DNA of 64,000 bases from Sipunculus nudus. Taxonomy: Eukaryota > Annelida > Sipuncula > Golfingiida > Sipunculidae. The notes under the pieces were generated by a model, which saw only the letters and a program-made list of their open reading frames with translations, was not told the origin of the DNA and did not search any database. Shown here one piece after another: positions 11,563 to 25,922 of this stretch; position 1 is the stretch's first letter; each line of letters begins with the position of its first letter. The position numbers and the translations under genes are program-made. The DNA lies in NCBI GenBank assembly GCA_026874595.1, contig CM049315.1, forward strand, positions 72,275,416 through 72,339,415. The letters are read 5' to 3'.

Positions 11563-14287
11563 TGTTTGTTTGTCTGTCTGTCTGTCTGTCTGTGTACTCT
11601 CTACAGGCCACAATTTTCCAGCAATTGCTTTCAAACTTATACAGCTGGTAGACAAGCAAAAGTCCTGGAGGCCTATTTTTTTGGGGCATTATAGGTCAAA
11701 TGTCAAGGTCAAGGTCATCAAAAGTATACAAAACGGTTTTTTGTTCATATCTGAGTTAATATTGGTCGTATCTACTTCAACAGTAGCTCATTTTAATCGT
11801 CATTCCAAGGCCTGTTTTCTGGTATGTAGCTGACTCAATTTGCGGTAACCATGGTAACGCATTTTTGGGGAAAGTGCTGATATTTTTCTAAATTTGTCAG
11901 TTTTAAAGCTACAGAGGTCTAGTTTTTTGCTTCAGGTAGCATTCACCTAGTACTACAAGATTCTATTAAGAGTCTCGCAATATCTCGTATAACATCTCGT
12001 CAAACGAGATATTTCGAGATTTCAGTAATCTTGCCCTGGAGGCCACAGTTTTGCAGGAATCTTTTTGAAACTGGCATATCTTAAGTCCTACACTATTATC
12101 TCGAAATCAATTTTTCATTTTTTTAATTCGGCCGCTAGGGGGCGCTGGGTGCAAACCTTTCCAACATATCATGTTTTGGCAATATCTCCAAAATTATAAG
12201 CCTCAATTACAAAAACTATAGTGTTTTTTTTTTTCCTCTAAGTCTTCTTCATGAACTCGTTTAGTCATCTGGTCTCAATCTTGTGTCACTTTGTCTGTGT
12301 GTCCGTCTGTTTCTCAGTTGTCCTCAAATCCGCTTGCTTGCCGGTTCTTGCGTTTCACATATAGCATTCTACAGGACACAGTTTTGAAAGAATCTTTTTA
12401 AAACTATTACATCTTATGTCTTACACTAATATCTCGAAACCAATTTTTCATTTTCCAGAATTGGCCGCTAGGGGGCGGTGGACTCAAACTTGCACAACAT
12501 ATAATTTTTTGGCCATATCTCCAAAACTATAAACCTAATTCACATAAACTATAGCTTATTTTCTTCCTCTGGGTCTTTCAAAAAACCTGGTGTATTCATT
12601 TGGTCTCAATCATGAGTCACTTTGTCTGTGTGTCCGTCTGTTTCTCAGTTGTCTCCAAATCCGCTTGCTTGCCGGTTCTTGCGTCTCACATATAGCATTC
12701 TACAGGCCACAGCTTTGAAAGAATCCTTTTAAAGCTATTACATCTTATGTCTTACACTAATATCTCGAAACGGATTTTTCATTTTTCAGAATTGGCCGCT
12801 AGGGGGCGGTGCACTCAAACTTGCACAACATATCATTTTTTGGCCATATCTCCAAAACTATAAACCTCATTTACATAAACTATAGCTTATTATCTTCCTC
12901 TAAGGTTTCTTCATAACATGATTAAGTCATCTGTTCACAATCTTGGGTCAGTTTGTCAGTATGTTGTCTGTTTGTCAGTTGTCCTCAATTTCGCCTGCTT
13001 CCTGGTTCTTGCGTCTCACATGTAGCATTCTACTGGCCACAGTTTTGCAGGAATCGTTTTGTAAATTACACTTGTCATATATCGTGATGATATCTGGAAG
13101 TCCTATGTTTATTATTCAAATAAGTCAAAGGTCAAGGTCAAGGTGATCAAAATATATCAAAATCTTATTTTCTTTAGAACTTTGTTAATATTGCTTCTTT
13201 CTTCACAAACTATGGATTATTTTCTTTCACTTTGACACTGCTCGTTCATCTGACTAACTTTACATCATTTCCGGCAAGCGCGTGACCTCAGGTCATCTAG
13301 TCTGTTTGTTTGTTGCTTGCCGGAAATCTTCGATTTCTGCAAGCAGGTTGGTCAGTCGCGGATGTCTGTTTGTCTGTTTGTTTGTTTGTCTGTCTGTCTG
13401 TGTACTCTCTACAGGCCACAATTTTGCAGCAATTGCTTTTAAACTTACACAGCTGATAGACAAGCAAAAGTCCTCGAGGCATATTGTTATTGGGCGACAT
13501 AGGTCCAAGGTCAAGGTCAAGGTCATCAAAACTTCTCAAAACGGTTTTTTCTTCATGTCTTTGTAACTGTTAGTGGTATCTTCTTCAAACATAGCTCATT
13601 TTAAACGTCATTCCCAGGCCTTTCTTCTGGTGTGTAGCTCTTTCAAATTTGCCGTAACCATGGTTACGCATTTTGGGGAAAAAGTCATGATATTCTGAAA
13701 TAAGGGGTCTTATTTTTCTAACTTTGTCAGTTTTAAAGCTAGAGAGGTCTAGTTTTTTGCATCAGGTAGCATTTGACAAGAACTGCAAGATTTTATTAAA
13801 AGTCTCGCGATATCTCGTACAATATCTCGTCAAACCAGATATTTCGAGATTTCAGTAATCTTGCCCTGGAGGCCACAGTTTTGCAGGAATCTTTTTGAAA
13901 CTGACATATTGAAAGTCCTACACTATTATCTCGAAATCAATTTTTCATTTTTTTAATTCGGCCGCTAGGGGGCGCTGGGTGCAAACCTCTCCAACATATT
14001 ATGTTTTGGCAATATCTCCAAAATTATAAGCCTCACAATTTTGCAGGAGTCGCTTTGTAACTTACACTTGTCGTAACGATATCTGGAAGCCCTATGTTTA
14101 TTATTCAAATAAGTCAAAGGTCAAGGTCAAGGTGATCAAAACATATCAACATTTTTTTTCTTCAGAACTTTGTTAATATTGATCCTATCTTTACAAACTA
14201 GGGATTATTTTCTTTCACTTTGACATTGATCGTTTATCTGACTAACTTTACGTCATTTCCGGCAAGCGCGTGACCTTTGGTCATCTA

Positions 14288-14290
<3 letters not shown>

Positions 14291-14333
<43 letters not shown>

Positions 14334-14334
14334 G
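14291..14334 (+). repeat. Longest pure (TGTC)n tract
   Basis: About ten uninterrupted tetranucleotides between a hairpin-CTAG end and a type-b head. Equivalent tracts at 9853, 18736, 21483, 25924, 37133, 39759 and 62388 differ in length, as expected for replication slippage. They have no stop codon on the + strand and create spurious Cys/Leu/Val/Ser-rich ORFs. Confidence 0.9.
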
Positions 14335-15387
14335 TACTCTCTACAGGCCATAATTTTAAGGCAATTGCCTTTTAACTTATACAGCTGGTAGACAAGCAAA
14401 AGTCCTCGGGGCCTATTGTTTTTGGGCAATACAGGTCAAGGTCAAGGTCATCAAAACTTCTCAAAACGGTTTTTTCTTCATATCTTTGTCACTATTAGTC
14501 GTATCTTCTTCAAACATAGCTCATTTTAAACGTCATTCCAAGGCCAGTCATCTGGTGTGTAGCTGACTCAAATTTGCCGTAACCATTGTTACGAATTTTT
14601 GGGAAAAAATCATGATATTCTGAAATAAGGGGTCTTATTTTTCTAACTTTGTCAGTTTTAAAGCTAGAGAGGTCTAGTTTTTTGCATCAGGTAGCATTTA
14701 ACAAGTACTGCAGATTTTATTAAAAGTCTCGCGATATCTCGTACAATATCTCGTCAAACCAGATATTTCGAGATTTCAGTAATCTTGCCCTGGAGGCCAC
14801 AGTTTTGCAGGAATCTTTTTGAAACTGACATATTGAAAGTCCTACACTATTATCTCGAAATCAATTTTTCATTTTTTTAATTCGGCCGCTAGGGGGCGCT
14901 GGGTGCAAACCTCTCCAACATATTATGTTTTGGCAATATCTCCAAAATTATAAGCCTCAATTACATAAACCATAGCTTATTTTCTTCCTCTGAGTCTTTT
15001 CAAAATCCTGGTGGAGTCATTTCGACTCAATCTTGTCTCACTTTGTCAGTGTGTCCGTCTGTTTCACAGTTGTCCTCAAATCCGCTTGCTTGCCGGTTCT
15101 TGCGTCTCACATATACCATTCTACAGGGGACAGTTTTGAAAGAATCCTTTTTAAACTATTACATCTTATGTCTTACACTAATATCTCGAAACCCATTTTT
15201 TCATTTTCCAGAATTGGCCGCTAGGGGGCGTTGCACATGACCCTCACTCACATATCATTATTTTGGCCATATCTCTAAAACCCAAAGACTCAATTACATA
15301 AACTATAGCTTATGTTCTTCCTTTGAGTCCTCCCCATAACCTGGTTAAGTCATCTGGTCTCGGTCTTGTGTCACTTTGTCAGTATGT

Positions 15388-15822
15388 CCATATAAACTTT
15401 ATAAACGGAGGGAAACATGAATGCACAGAGTCATGCAGGAATGCACGATGACACGCGTTTTAGTAAGACAAAGACACGTGTAGGTATGAGCGACAATCAG
15501 CGCAGTTTGCTCGTTTTGTGTAGGGTCCATCGGGCCAAATGCCAATTCAGGCCCGCAGCCTACGGGAGGAATTAATTGGCGTAGCGGGGACCACGGCCAC
15601 TTCCTGGTAAAAACTTGTGAATAAATATACCGGACGGGCTAACCATTTTCTCAGGGCCATAGGAATGTCACCATTCCAGCGTGCCCTCAGACCTGGTCAG
15701 ACCTGGTCAGACCTAAAACGCGTGCCTGCACATCTGTGCGCATGCAGGTGATTGCTGTCCAAAGTTTCAGTCGCTGTGTCCTTCAGGAAAGGACCCGAAC
15801 CGTTTTTTTTTTTTTTTTTTTT
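15388..15822 (+). repeat. C module, type 1 (U2)
   Basis: Same type-1 markers as the U1 copy, ending in 20 T; two decamer repeats. Confidence 0.7.
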
Positions 15823-16010
15823 AATTGCTCGCCGGAAATCTTCGATTTCTGCAGGCAGGTTGGCCAGTCGCAAATGTCTGTTTGTTGCTTGCCGGAAATC
15901 TTCGATTTCTGCAAGCAGGTTGGTCAGTCGCGGATGTCTGTTTGTTGCTTGCCGGAAATCTTCGATTTCTGCAAGCAGGTTGGTCAGTCGCGGATGTCTG
16001 TTTGTCTGTT
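15823..16010 (+). repeat. 60-bp minisatellite, three copies (U2)
   Basis: GCCGG landmarks at 15831, 15891 and 15951; same copy order as in U1. Confidence 0.85.
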
Positions 16011-18734
16011 TGTTTGTTTGTCTGTCTGTCTGTCTGTCTGTGTACTCTCTACAGGCCACAATTTTCCAGCAATTGCTTTCAAACTTATACAGCTGGTAGA
16101 CAAGCAAAAGTCCTGGAGGCCTATTTTTTTTGGGCATTATAGGTCAAATGTCAAGGTCAAGGTCATCAAAAGTATACAAAACGGTTTTTTGTTCATATCT
16201 GAGTTAATATTGGTCGTATCTACTTCAACAGTAGCTCATTTTAATCGTCATTCCAAGGCCTGTTTTCTGGTATGTAGCTGACTCAATTTGCGGTAACCAT
16301 GGTAACGCATTTTTGGGGAAAGTGCTGATATTTTTCTAAATTTGTCAGTTTTAAAGCTACAGAGGTCTAGTTTTTTGCTTCAGGTAGCATTCACCTAGTA
16401 CTACAAGATTCTATTAAGAGTCTCGCAATATCTCGTATAACATCTCGTCAAACGAGATATTTCGAGATTTCAGTAATCTTGCCCTGGAGGCCACAGTTTT
16501 GCAGGAATCTTTTTGAAACTGGCATATCTTAAGTCCTACACTATTATCTCGAAATCAATTTTTCATTTTTTTAATTCGGCCGCTAGGGGGCACTGGGTGC
16601 AAACCTTTCCAACATATCATGTTTTGGCAATTTCTCCAAAATTATAAGCCTCAATTACAAAAACTATAGTGTTTTTTTTTTCCTCTAAGTCTTCTTCATG
16701 AACTCGTTTAGTCATCTGGTCTCAATCTTGTGTCACTTTGTCTGTGTGTCCGTCTGTTTCTCAGTTGTCCTCAAATCCGCTTGCTTGCCGGTTCTTGCGT
16801 TTCACATATAGCATTCTACAGGACACAGTTTTGAAAGAATCTTTTTAAAACTATTACATCTTATGTCTTACACTAATATCTCGAAACCAATTTTTCATTT
16901 TCCAGAATTGGCCGCTAGGGGGCGGTGGACTCAAACTTGCACAACATATAATTTTTTGGCCATATCTCCAAAACTATAAACCTCATTCACATAAACTATA
17001 GCTTATTTTCTTCCTCTGGGTCTTTCAAAAAACCTGGTGTATTCATTTGGTCTCAATCATGAGTCACTTTGTCTGTGTGTCCGTCTGTTTCTCAGTTGTC
17101 TCCAAATCCGCTTGCTTGCCGGTTCTTGCGTCTCACATATAGCATTCTACAGGCCACAGCTTTGAAAGAATCCTTTTAAAGCTATTACATCTTATGTCTT
17201 ACACTAATATCTCGAAACGGATTTTTCATTTTCCAGAATTGGCCGCTAGGGGGCGGTGCACTCAAACTTGCACAACATATCATTTTTTGGCCATATCTCC
17301 AAAACTATAAACCTCATTTACATAAACTATAGCTTATTATCTTCCTCTAAGGTTTCTTCATAACATGATTAAGTCATCTGTTCACAATCTTGGGTCAGTT
17401 TGTCAGTATGTTGTCTGTTTGTCAGTTGTCCTCAATTTCGCCTGCTTCCTGGTTCTTGCGTCTCACATGTAGCATTCTACTGGCCACAGTTTTGCAGGAA
17501 TCGTTTTGTAAATTACACTTGTCATATATCGTGATGATATCTGGAAGTCCTATGTTTATTATTCAAATAAGTCAAAGGTCAAGGTCAAGGTGATCAAAAT
17601 ATATCAAAATCTTATTTTCTTTAGAACTTTGTTAATATTGCTTCTTTCTTCACAAACTATGGATTATTTTCTTTCACTTTGACACTGCTCGTTCATCTGA
17701 CTAACTTTACATCATTTCCGGCAAGCGCGTGACCTCAGGTCATCTAGTCTGTTTGTTTGTTGCTTGCCGGAAATCTTCGATTTCTGCAAGCAGGTTGGTC
17801 AGTCGCGGATGTCTGTTTGTCTGTTTGTTTGTTTGTCTGTCTGTCTGTGTACTCTCTACAGGCCACAATTTTGCAGCAATTGCTTTTAAACTTACACAGC
17901 TGATAGACAAGCAAAAGTCCTCGAGGCCTATTGTTATTGGGCGACATAGGTCCAAGGTCAAGGTCAAGGTCATCAAAACTTCTCAAAACGGTTTTTTCTT
18001 CATATCTTTGTAACTGTTAGTGGTATTTTCTTCAAACATAGCTCATTTTAAACGTCATTCCCAGGCCTTTCTTCTGGTGTGTAGCTCTTTCAAATTTGCC
18101 GTAACCATGGTTACGCATTTTGGGGAAAAAGTCATGATATTCTGAAATAAGGGGTCTTATTTTTCTAACTTTGTCAGTTTTAAAGCTAGAGAGGTCTAGT
18201 TTTTTGCATCAGGTAGCATTTGACAAGAACTGCAAGATTTTATTAAAAGTCTCGCGATATCTCGTACAATATCTCGTCAAACCAGATATTTCGAGATTTC
18301 AGTAATCTTGCCCTGGAGGCCACAGTTTTGCAGGAATCTTTTTGAAACTGACATATTGAAAGTCCTACACTATTATCTCGAAATCAATTTTTCATTTTTT
18401 TAATTCGGCCGCTAGGGGGCGCTGGGTGCAAACCTCTCCAACATATTATGTTTTGGCAATATCTCCAAAATTATAAGCCTCACAATTTTGCAGGAGTCGC
18501 TTTGTAACTTACACTTGTCGTAACGATATCTGGAAGCCCTATGTTTATTATTCAAATAAGTCAAAGGTCAAGGTCAAGGTGATCAAAACATATCAACATT
18601 TTTTTTCTTCAGAACTTTGTTAATATTGATCCTATCTTTACAAACTAGGGATTATTTTCTTTCACTTTGACATTGATCGTTTATCTGACTAACTTTACGT
18701 CATTTCCGGCAAGCGCGTGACCTTTGGTCATCTA

Positions 18735-18772
<38 letters not shown>

Positions 18773-21481
18773 GTACTCTCTACAGGCCATAATTTTAAGG
18801 CAATTGCCTTTTAACTTATACAGCTGGTAGACAAGCAAAAGTCCTCGGGGCCTATTGTTTTTGGGCAATACAGGTCAAGGTCAAGGTCATCAAAACTTCT
18901 CAAAACGGTTTTTTCTTCATATCTTTGTCACTATTAGTCGTATCTTCTTCAAACATAGCTCATTTTAAACGTCATTCCAAGGCCAGTCATCTGGTGTGTA
19001 GCTGACTCAAATTTGCCGTAACCATTGTTACGAATTTTTGGGAAAAAATCATGATATTCTGAAATAAGGGGTCTTATTTTTCTAACTTTGTCAGTTTTAA
19101 AGCTAGAGAGGTCTAGTTTTTTGCATCAGGTAGCATTTAACAAGTACTGCAAGATTTTATTAAAAGTCTCGCGATATCTCGTACAATATCTCGTCAAACC
19201 AGATATTTCGAGATTTCAGTAATCTTGCCCTGGAGGCCACAGTTTTGCAGGAATCTTTTTGAAACTGACATATTGAAAGTCCTACACTATTATCTCGAAA
19301 TCAATTTTTCATTTTTTTAATTCGGCCGCTAGGGGGCGCTGGGTGCAAACCTTTCCAACATATCATGTTTTGGCAATATCTCCAAAATTATAAGCCTCAA
19401 TTACAAAAACTATAGTGTTTTTTTTTTTCCTCTAAGTCTTCTTCATGAACTCGTTTAGTCATCTGGTCTCAATCTTGTGTCACTTTGTCTGTGTGTCCGT
19501 CTGTTTCTCAGTTGTCCTCAAATCCGCTTGCTTGCCGGTTCTTGCGTTTCACATATAGCATTCTACAGGACACAGTTTTGAAAGAATCTTTTTAAAACTA
19601 TTACATCTTATGTCTTACACTAATATCTCGAAACCAATTTTTCATTTTCCAGAATTGGCCGCTAGGGGGCGGTGGACTCAAACTTGCACAACATATAATT
19701 TTTTGGCCATATCTCCAAAACTATAAACCTAATTCACATAAACTATAGCTTATTTTCTTCCTCTGGGTCTTTCAAAAAACCTGGTGTATTCATTTGGTCT
19801 CAATCATGAGTCACTTTGTCTGTGTGTCCGTCTGTTTCTCAGTTGTCTCCAAATCCGCTTGCTTGCCGGTTCTTGCGTCTCACATATAGCATTCTACAGG
19901 CCACAGCTTTGAAAGAATCCTTTTAAAGCTATTACATCTTATGTCTTACACTAATATCTCGAAACGGATTTTTCATTTTCCAGAATTGGCCGCTAGGGGG
20001 CGGTGCACTCAAACTTGCACAACATATCATTTTTTGGCCATATCTCCAAAACTATAAACCTCATTTACATAAACTATAGCTTATTATCTTCCTCTAAGGT
20101 TTCTTCATAACATGATTAAGTCATCTGTTCACAATCTTGGGTCAGTTTGTCAGTATGTTGTCTGTTTGTCAGTTGTCCTCAATTTCGCCTGCTTCCTGGT
20201 TCTTGCGTCTCACATGTAGCATTCTACTGGCCACAGTTTTGCAGGAATCGTTTTGTAAATTACACTTGTCATATATCGTGATGATATCTGGAAGTCCTAT
20301 GTTTATTATTCAAATAAGTCAAAGGTCAAGGTCAAGGTGATCAAAATATATCAAAATCTTATTTTCTTTAGAACTTTGTTAATATTGCTTCTTTCTTCAC
20401 AAACTATGGATTATTTTCTTTCACTTTGACACTGCTCGTTCATCTGACTAACTTTACATCATTTCCGGCAAGCGCGTGACCTCAGGTCATCTAGTCTGTT
20501 TGTTTGTTGCTTGCCGGAAATCTTCGATTTCTGCAAGCAGGTTGGTCAGTCGCGGATGTCTGTTTGTCTGTTTGTTTGTTTGTCTGTCTGTCTGTGTACT
20601 CTCTACAGGCCACAATTTTGCAGCAATTGCTTTTAAACTTACACAGCTGATAGACAAGCAAAAGTCCTCGAGGCCTATTGTTATTGGGCGACATAGGTCC
20701 AAGGTCAAGGTCAAGGTCATCAAAACTTCTCAAAACGGTTTTTTCTTCATGTCTTTGTAACTGTTAGTGGTATCTTCTTCAAACATAGCTCATTTTAAAC
20801 GTCATTCCCAGGCCTTTCTTCTGGTGTGTAGCTCTTTCAAATTTGCCGTAACCATGGTTACGCATTTTGGGGAAAAAGTCATGATATTCTGAAATAAGGG
20901 GTCTTATTTTTCTAACTTTGTCAGTTTTAAAGCTAGAGAGGTCTAGTTTTTTGCATCAGGTAGCATTTGACAAGAACTGCAAGATTTTATTAAAAGTCTC
21001 GCGATATCTCGTACAATATCTCGTCAAACCAGATATTTCGAGATTTCAGTAATCTTGCCCTGGAGGCCACAGTTTTGCAGGAATCTTTTTGAAACTGACA
21101 TATTGAAAGTCCTACACTATTATCTCGAAATCAATTTTTCATTTTTTTAATTCGGCCGCTAGGGGGCGCTGGGTGCAAACCTCTCCAACATATTATGTTT
21201 TGGCAATATCTCCAAAATTATAAGCCTCACAATTTTGCAGGAGTCGCTTTGTAACTTACACTTGTCGTAACGATATCTGGAAGCCCTATGTTTATTATTC
21301 AAATAAGTCAAAGGTCAAGGTCAAGGTGATCAAAACATATCAACATTTTTTTTCTTCAGAACTTTGTTAATATTGATCCTATCTTTACAAACTAGGGATT
21401 ATTTTCTTTCACTTTGACATTGATCGTTTATCTGACTAACTTTACGTCATTTCCGGCAAGCGCGTGACCTTTGGTCATCTA

Positions 21482-21519
<38 letters not shown>
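18773..21519 (+). repeat. HOR unit U3, internally deleted (2747 bp)
   Basis: The b head at 18773 runs into its first M. Downstream of the CTCF-like word at 19326 the sequence is that of the a-segment M (CCTTTCCAACATATCATG). The second b monomer, C module, minisatellite and a head are missing. The loss, about 1.69 kb, equals the distance between the two corresponding M words in U2 (14886 to 16580). Remaining words are at 19659, 19990 and 21156; the c head is at 20596. Confidence 0.85.
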
Positions 21520-22573
21520 GTACTCTCTACAGGCCATAATTTTAAGGCAATTGCCTTTTAACTTATACAGCTGGTAGACAAGCAAAAGTCCTCGGGGCCT
21601 ATTGTTTTTGGGCAATACAGGTCAAGGTCAAGGTCATCAAAACTTCTCAAAACGGTTTTTTCTTCATATCTTTGTCACTATTAGTCGTATCTTCTTCAAA
21701 CATAGCTCATTTTAAACGTCATTCCAAGGCCAGTCATCTGGTGTGTAGCTGACTCAAATTTGCCGTAACCATTGTTACGAATTTTTGGGAAAAAATCATG
21801 ATATTCTGAAATAAGGGGTCTTATTTTTCTAACTTTGTCAGTTTTAAAGCTAGAGAGGTCTAGTTTTTTGCATCAGGTAGCATTTAACAAGTACTGCAGA
21901 TTTTATTAAAAGTCTCGCGATATCTCGTACAATATCTCGTCAAACCAGATATTTCGAGATTTCAGTAATCTTGCCCTGGAGGCCACAGTTTTGCAGGAAT
22001 CTTTTTGAAACTGACATATTGAAAGTCCTACACTATTATCTCGAAATCAATTTTTCATTTTTTTAATTCGGCCGCTAGGGGGCGCTGGGTGCAAACCTCT
22101 CCAACATATTATGTTTTGGCAATATCTCCAAAATTATAAGCCTCAATTACATAAACCATAGCTTATTTTCTTCCTCTGAGTCTTTTCAAAATCCTGGTGG
22201 AGTCATTTCGACTCAATCTTGTCTCACTTTGTCAGTGTGTCCGTCTGTTTCACAGTTGTCCTCAAATCCGCTTGCTTGCCGGTTCTTGCGTCTCACATAT
22301 ACCATTCTACAGGGGACAGTTTTGAAAGAATCCTTTTTAAACTATTACATCTTATGTCTTACACTAATATCTCGAAACCCATTTTTTCATTTTCCAGAAT
22401 TGGCCGCTAGGGGGCGTTGCACATGACCCTCACTCACATATCATTATTTTGGCCATATCTCTAAAACCCAAAGACTCAATTACATAAACTATAGCTTATG
22501 TTCTTCCTTTGAGTCCTCCCCATAACCTGGTTAAGTCATCTGGTCTCGGTCTTGTGTCACTTTGTCAGTATGT

Positions 22574-23009
22574 CCATATAAACTTTATAAACGGAGGGAA
22601 ACATGAATGCACAGAGTCATGCAGGAATGCACGATGACACGCGTTTTAGTAAGACAAAGACACGTGTAGGTATGAGCGACAATCAGCGCAGTTTGCTCGT
22701 TTTGTGTAGGGTCCATCGGGCCAAATGCCAATTCAGGCCCGCAGCCTACGGGAGGAATTAATTGGCGTAGCGGGGACCACGGCCACTTCCTGGTAAAAAC
22801 TTGTGAATAAATATACCGGACGGGCTAACCATTTTCTCAGGGCCATAGGAATGTCACCATTCCAGCGTGCCCTCAGACCTGGTCAGACCTGGTCAGACCT
22901 AAAACGCGTGCCTGCACATCTGTGCGCATGCAGGTGATTGCTGTCCAAAGTTTCAGTCGCTGTGTCCTTCAGGAAAGGACCCGAACCGTTTTTTTTTTTT
23001 TTTTTTTTT
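22574..23009 (+). repeat. C module, type 1 (U4)
   Basis: Type 1, ending in 21 T. There is no counterpart in U3 because of that unit's deletion. Confidence 0.7.
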
Positions 23010-23197
23010 AATTGCTCGCCGGAAATCTTCGATTTCTGCAGGCAGGTTGGCCAGTCGCAAATGTCTGTTTGTTGCTTGCCGGAAATCTTCGATTTCTGCA
23101 AGCAGGTTGGTCAGTCGCGGATGTCTGTTTGTTGCTTGCCGGAAATCTTCGATTTCTGCAAGCAGGTTGGTCAGTCGCGGATGTCTGTTTGTCTGTT
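23010..23197 (+). repeat. 60-bp minisatellite, three copies (U4)
   Basis: GCCGG landmarks at 23018, 23078 and 23138; same order as in U1. Confidence 0.85.
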
Positions 23198-25922
23198 TGT
23201 TTGTTTGTCTGTCTGTCTGTCTGTCTGTGTACTCTCTACAGGCCACAATTTTCCAGCAATTGCTTTCAAACTTATACAGCTGGTAGACAAGCAAAAGTCC
23301 TGGAGGCCTATTTTTTTTGGGCATTATAGGTCAAATGTCAAGGTCAAGGTCATCAAAAGTATACAAAACGGTTTTTTGTTCATATCTGAGTTAATATTGG
23401 TCGTATCTACTTCAACAGTAGCTCATTTTAATCGTCATTCCAAGGCCTGTTTTCTGGTATGTAGCTGACTCAATTTGCGGTAACCATGGTAACGCATTTT
23501 TGGGGAAAGTGCTGATATTTTTCTAAATTTGTCAGTTTTAAAGCTACAGAGGTCTAGTTTTTTGCTTCAGGTAGCATTCACCTAGTACTACAAGATTCTA
23601 TTAAGAGTCTCGCAATATCTCGTATAACATCTCGTCAAACGAGATATTTCGAGATTTCAGTAATCTTGCCCTGGAGGCCACAGTTTTGCAGGAATCTTTT
23701 TGAAACTGGCATATCTTAAGTCCTACACTATTATCTCGAAATCAATTTTTCATTTTTTTAATTCGGCCGCTAGGGGGCACTGGGTGCAAACCTTTCCAAC
23801 ATATCATGTTTTGGCAATTTCTCCAAAATTATAAGCCTCAATTACAAAAACTATAGTGTTTTTTTTTTTCCTCTAAGTCTTCTTCATGAACTCGTTTAGT
23901 CATCTGGTCTCAATCTTGTGTCACTTTGTCTGTGTGTCCGTCTGTTTCTCAGTTGTCCTCAAATCCGCTTGCTTGCCGGTTCTTGCGTTTCACATATAGC
24001 ATTCTACAGGACACAGTTTTGAAAGAATCTTTTTAAAACTATTACATCTTATGTCTTACACTAATATCTCGAAACCAATTTTTCATTTTCCAGAATTGGC
24101 CGCTAGGGGGCGGTGGACTCAAACTTGCACAACATATAATTTTTTGGCCATATCTCCAAAACTATAAACCTCATTCACATAAACTATAGCTTATTTTCTT
24201 CCTCTGGGTCTTTCAAAAAACCTGGTGTATTCATTTGGTCTCAATCATGAGTCACTTTGTCTGTGTGTCCGTCTGTTTCTCAGTTGTCTCCAAATCCGCT
24301 TGCTTGCCGGTTCTTGCGTCTCACATATAGCATTCTACAGGCCACAGCTTTGAAAGAATCCTTTTAAAGCTATTACATCTTATGTCTTACACTAATATCT
24401 CGAAACGGATTTTTCATTTTCCAGAATTGGCCGCTAGGGGGCGGTGCACTCAAACTTGCACAACATATCATTTTTTGGCCATATCTCCAAAACTATAAAC
24501 CTCATTTACATAAACTATAGCTTATTATCTTCCTCTAAGGTTTCTTCATAACATAATTAAGTCATCTGTTCACAATCTTGGGTCAGTTTGTCAGTATGTT
24601 GTCTGTTTGTCAGTTGTCCTCAATTTCGCCTGCTTCCTGGTTCTTGCGTCTCACATGTAGCATTCTACTGGCCACAGTTTTGCAGGAATCGTTTTGTAAA
24701 TTACACTTGTCATATATCGTGATGATATCTGGAAGTCCTATGTTTATTATTCAAATAAGTCAAAGGTCAAGGTCAAGGTGATCAAAATATATCAAAATCT
24801 TATTTTCTTTAGAACTTTGTTAATATTGCTTCTTTCTTCACAAACTATGGATTATTTTCTTTCACTTTGACACTGCTCGTTCATCTGACTAACTTTACAT
24901 CATTTCCGGCAAGCGCGTGACCTCAGGTCATCTAGTCTGTTTGTTTGTTGCTTGCCGGAAATCTTCGATTTCTGCAAGCAGGTTGGTCAGTCGCGGATGT
25001 CTGTTTGTCTGTTTGTTTGTTTGTCTGTCTGTCTGTGTACTCTCTACAGGCCACAATTTTGCAGCAATTGCTTTTAAACTTACACAGCTGATAGACAAGC
25101 AAAAGTCCTCGAGGCCTATTGTTATTGGGCGACATAGGTCCAAGGTCAAGGTCAAGGTCATCAAAACTTCTCAAAACGGTCTTTTCTTCATATCTTTGTA
25201 ACTGTTAGTGGTATTTTCTTCAAACATAGCTCATTTTAAACGTCATTCCCAGGCCTTTCTTCTGGTGTGTAGCTCTTTCAAATTTGCCGTAACCATGGTT
25301 ACGCATTTTGGGGAAAAAGTCATGATATTCTGAAATAAGGGGTCTTATTTTTCTAACTTTGTCAGTTTTAAAGCTAGAGAGGTCTAGTTTTTTGCATCAG
25401 GTAGCATTTGACAAGAACTGCAAGATTTTATTAAAAGTCTCGCGATATCTCGTACAATATCTCGTCAAACCAGATATTTCGAGATTTCAGTAATCTTGCC
25501 CTGGAGGCCACAGTTTTGCAGGAATCTTTTTGAAACTGACATATTGAAAGTCCTACACTATTATCTCGAAATCAATTTTTCATTTTTTTAATTCGGCCGC
25601 TAGGGGGCGCTGGGTGCAAACCTCTCCAACATATTATGTTTTGGCAATATCTCCAAAATTATAAGCCTCACAATTTTGCAGGAGTCGCTTTGTAACTTAC
25701 ACTTGTCGTAACGATATCTGGAAGCCCTATGTTTATTATTCAAATAAGTCAAAGGTCAAGGTCAAGGTGATCAAAACATATCAACATTTTTTTTCTTCAG
25801 AACTTTGTTAATATTGATCCTATCTTTACAAACTAGGGATTATTTTCTTTCACTTTGACATTGATCGTTTATCTGACTAACTTTACGTCATTTCCGGCAA
25901 GCGCGTGACCTTTGGTCATCTA

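Larger units (their letters stand above)
9886..14333 (+). repeat. HOR unit U1 (4448 bp)
   Basis: b segment 9886-11593 (M words 10439, 10771; C module; three minisatellite copies), a segment 11594-13401 (words 12132, 12465, 12796; S tail; hairpin-CTAG to 13300), c segment 13402-14333 (word 13972; hairpin-CTAG to 14288). Variants shared with U3 are AACCTAATTCAC near 12531 and TTCATGTCTTTG near 13552. Confidence 0.8.
14334..18772 (+). repeat. HOR unit U2 (4439 bp)
   Basis: Same b-a-c order, with heads at 14334, 16042 and 17849. CTCF-like words lie at 14886, 15218, 16580, 16912, 17243 and 18409. Variants shared with U4 are GGGGGCACTGGG at 16587, TACTGCAGATTT near 14707 (lacking AG relative to other units) and GTGGTATTTTC near 18020. 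Confidence 0.8.

Noticed and set aside
15736..16281. Longest open frames (up to 181 codons, MSVCLFVC-like) across minisatellite and TCTG tracts
   Set aside because: Open only because TGTC/TTTG repeats have no + strand stop; several frames on both strands are open over the same bases, frames shift with poly(T) length between copies, and no domain is recognisable.
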